From assembly GCF_000768875.1 (NCBI RefSeq), contig NZ_JRAO01000030.1, forward strand, positions 1-64,000: a DNA stretch of 64,000 nt. The letters are read 5' to 3'. Positions 63,044 to 64,000 of this stretch are shown here, piece by piece. The notes beneath the pieces were generated by a model, which saw only the letters and a program-made list of their open reading frames with translations, had not been told where the DNA came from and made no database searches. Position 1 is the stretch's first letter, and every line of letters begins with the position of its first letter. This DNA is from Porphyromonas sp. COT-239 OH1446 (GTDB lineage: Bacteria > Bacteroidota > Bacteroidia > Bacteroidales > Porphyromonadaceae). Position numbers and translations under genes: made by a program.

Positions 63044-64000
63044 TTAGTGTCCTAGAGCCTCTTCGAGGGCCAGGATCATAGCCTGAGCGGTGCGCTCATA
63101 GTCCTCTCGGCTGTGCGCCATCGAGAGGAAGATACATTCGAACTGAGAGGGGGGCAGATAGATCCCCTCCTGCAGCATTCGGCGGAAGAAGCGAGCATAT
63201 TGCTCTGTATTGGCCTGCTTGGCCTCGGCATTGCTGTGCACACCCCCAGGGCGGAAGAAGAGCGTTGCGAGCGATCCCGACCGATTGAAGGACAGGTGCT
63301 CACTATAGCGGTCGATCACTGGGCGGATCAAGCTCTCGAAGAGACGACCCTGCTCCTCAAGCTGTTCGTAGAAGCCCTCTCTAGAGAGCTCTCGGAGCAT
63401 CGCAATGCCAGCCGAGAGAGCTAGAGGATTGCCCGAGAGGGTCCCAGCCTGATAGACATCGCCTAGGGGGGCTAGGTGCTGCATGATGTCTCTCCTTCCT
63501 CCAAATGCACCTACGGGCAGACCTCCCCCGATGATCTTCCCTAGGCAAGTCAGATCGGGTGTGATGCCATAGAGCTCCTGAGCACCTCCTCGAGCCGCAC
63601 GGAAGCCGCTGATCACCTCGTCAAATATGAGCAGTACACCCCTCTCTTGGGTGAGGGCTCTTAGGCTAGATAGGAAGCCCTCTTCGGGTAGGATGAGGCC
63701 CATATTGCCCATGACAGGCTCTAGGATTACGGCTGCAACCTCGTTGGGGTAGCGCTCAAGCAGGTGGCGCACGCTCTCTAGATCGTTGTATGTGGCCACG
63801 AGGGTGTCTACAGCAGTCTCGGGGGTGATGCCTGCACTACCCGCCTGCCCATAGGTCGCTAGCCCCGAACCCGCCTGGATGAGGAAGCTGTCGGCATGAC
63901 CATGATAGCAGCCCTCGAATTTGATGATTTTATTTCGTCCTGTGAAGCCTCTCGCTAGCCGAACGGCACTCATTGTGGCCTCAGTGCCCGAATTAACCAT
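63044..64000 (-). CDS. hemL: Glutamate-1-semialdehyde 2,1-aminomutase, 3' part
   Basis: The C-terminal 318 or more residues; the frame starts within the protein (MVNSGTEATMSAVRLARG is internal) and the true start lies beyond the right edge of the window. PLP-binding motifs are EGCYHGHADSFLIQAGSG, LIFDEVISGFR and the Lys in TCLGKIIGGGLPVGAFGG. It makes 5-aminolevulinate from glutamate-1-semialdehyde, the start of tetrapyrrole synthesis. It would also supply the corrinoid genes at 48-50 kb. Confidence 0.94.
   Translation of the reverse strand: MVNSGTEATMSAVRLARGFTGRNKIIKFEGCYHGHADSFLIQAGSGLATYGQAGSAGITPETAVDTLVATYNDLESVRHLLERYPNEVAAVILEPVMGNMGLILPEEGFLSSLRALTQERGVLLIFDEVISGFRAARGGAQELYGITPDLTCLGKIIGGGLPVGAFGGRRDIMQHLAPLGDVYQAGTLSGNPLALSAGIAMLRELSREGFYEQLEEQGRLFESLIRPVIDRYSEHLSFNRSGSLATLFFRPGGVHSNAEAKQANTEQYARFFRRMLQEGIYLPPSQFECIFLSMAHSREDYERTAQAMILALEEALGH

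Overview
The window is about 64 kb of gene-dense chromosome from a Bacteroidales bacterium, most likely Porphyromonas or a close relative; I cannot name a species. The evidence is a complete hmuYRSTUV haem operon, families typical of Bacteroidetes (DUF3078, DUF3256, DUF4199, GT3 glycogen synthase, carboxynorspermidine dehydrogenase), and many promoters with the Bacteroidetes -33 TTG/TTTG and -7 TAnnTTTG elements. No rRNA, insertion sequence, phage or CRISPR array was seen.

Layout. 0-0.4 kb: two identical tRNA-Val genes with promoter and terminator. 0.5-8 kb: a DUF3078 barrel, a glycosyltransferase, and a minus-strand MMPL transporter / LolA-like / barrel operon beside a TetR gene. 8.3-15 kb: gap, a VOC protein, a cell-wall amidase, an MCE protein, an SDR, a TPR protein and ribH, then tRNA-Tyr and tRNA-Gly. 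15-17 kb: pfkA-mutY. 17.9-27.5 kb: a long plus-strand run from kdsA through a patatin, a GH13 enzyme, an M3 peptidase and a GT2 enzyme to apbE. 28-37.2 kb: hmuYRSTUV on the minus strand. 37.6-41.7 kb: GH92 mannosidase and GT3 glycogen synthase. 41.7-42 kb: a structured non-coding RNA with its own promoter, resembling 6S RNA. 42-46.1 kb: nicotinamidase, carboxynorspermidine dehydrogenase, tRNA-His, proS. 46.4-50.3 kb: a lipoprotein and two fused corrinoid genes. 50.9-55.9 kb: murC-ftsQ-ftsA-ftsZ, the end of the division/cell-wall cluster, without murG in front. 56-64 kb: an outer-membrane protein, a tiny membrane protein, metK with a long leader, recX-prmC, ribD, prmA and the 3' part of hemL.

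What stands out. (1) A family of 23-bp units fills six intergenic regions as short arrays in which forward units are followed by reverse-complement units, with the 23-bp phase kept across the inversion in the arrays I measured. Two arrays are near-identical over 166 bp; one sits where the division cluster is interrupted. (2) The probable 6S-type RNA at 41.73-41.96 kb. (3) Two unusual features of the haem operon: a HmuY lipoprotein with no histidine, and a His/Met-rich GHPGGMPK repeat inside HmuS. (4) Several promoters lie so close to start codons that the messages would be leaderless or nearly so.
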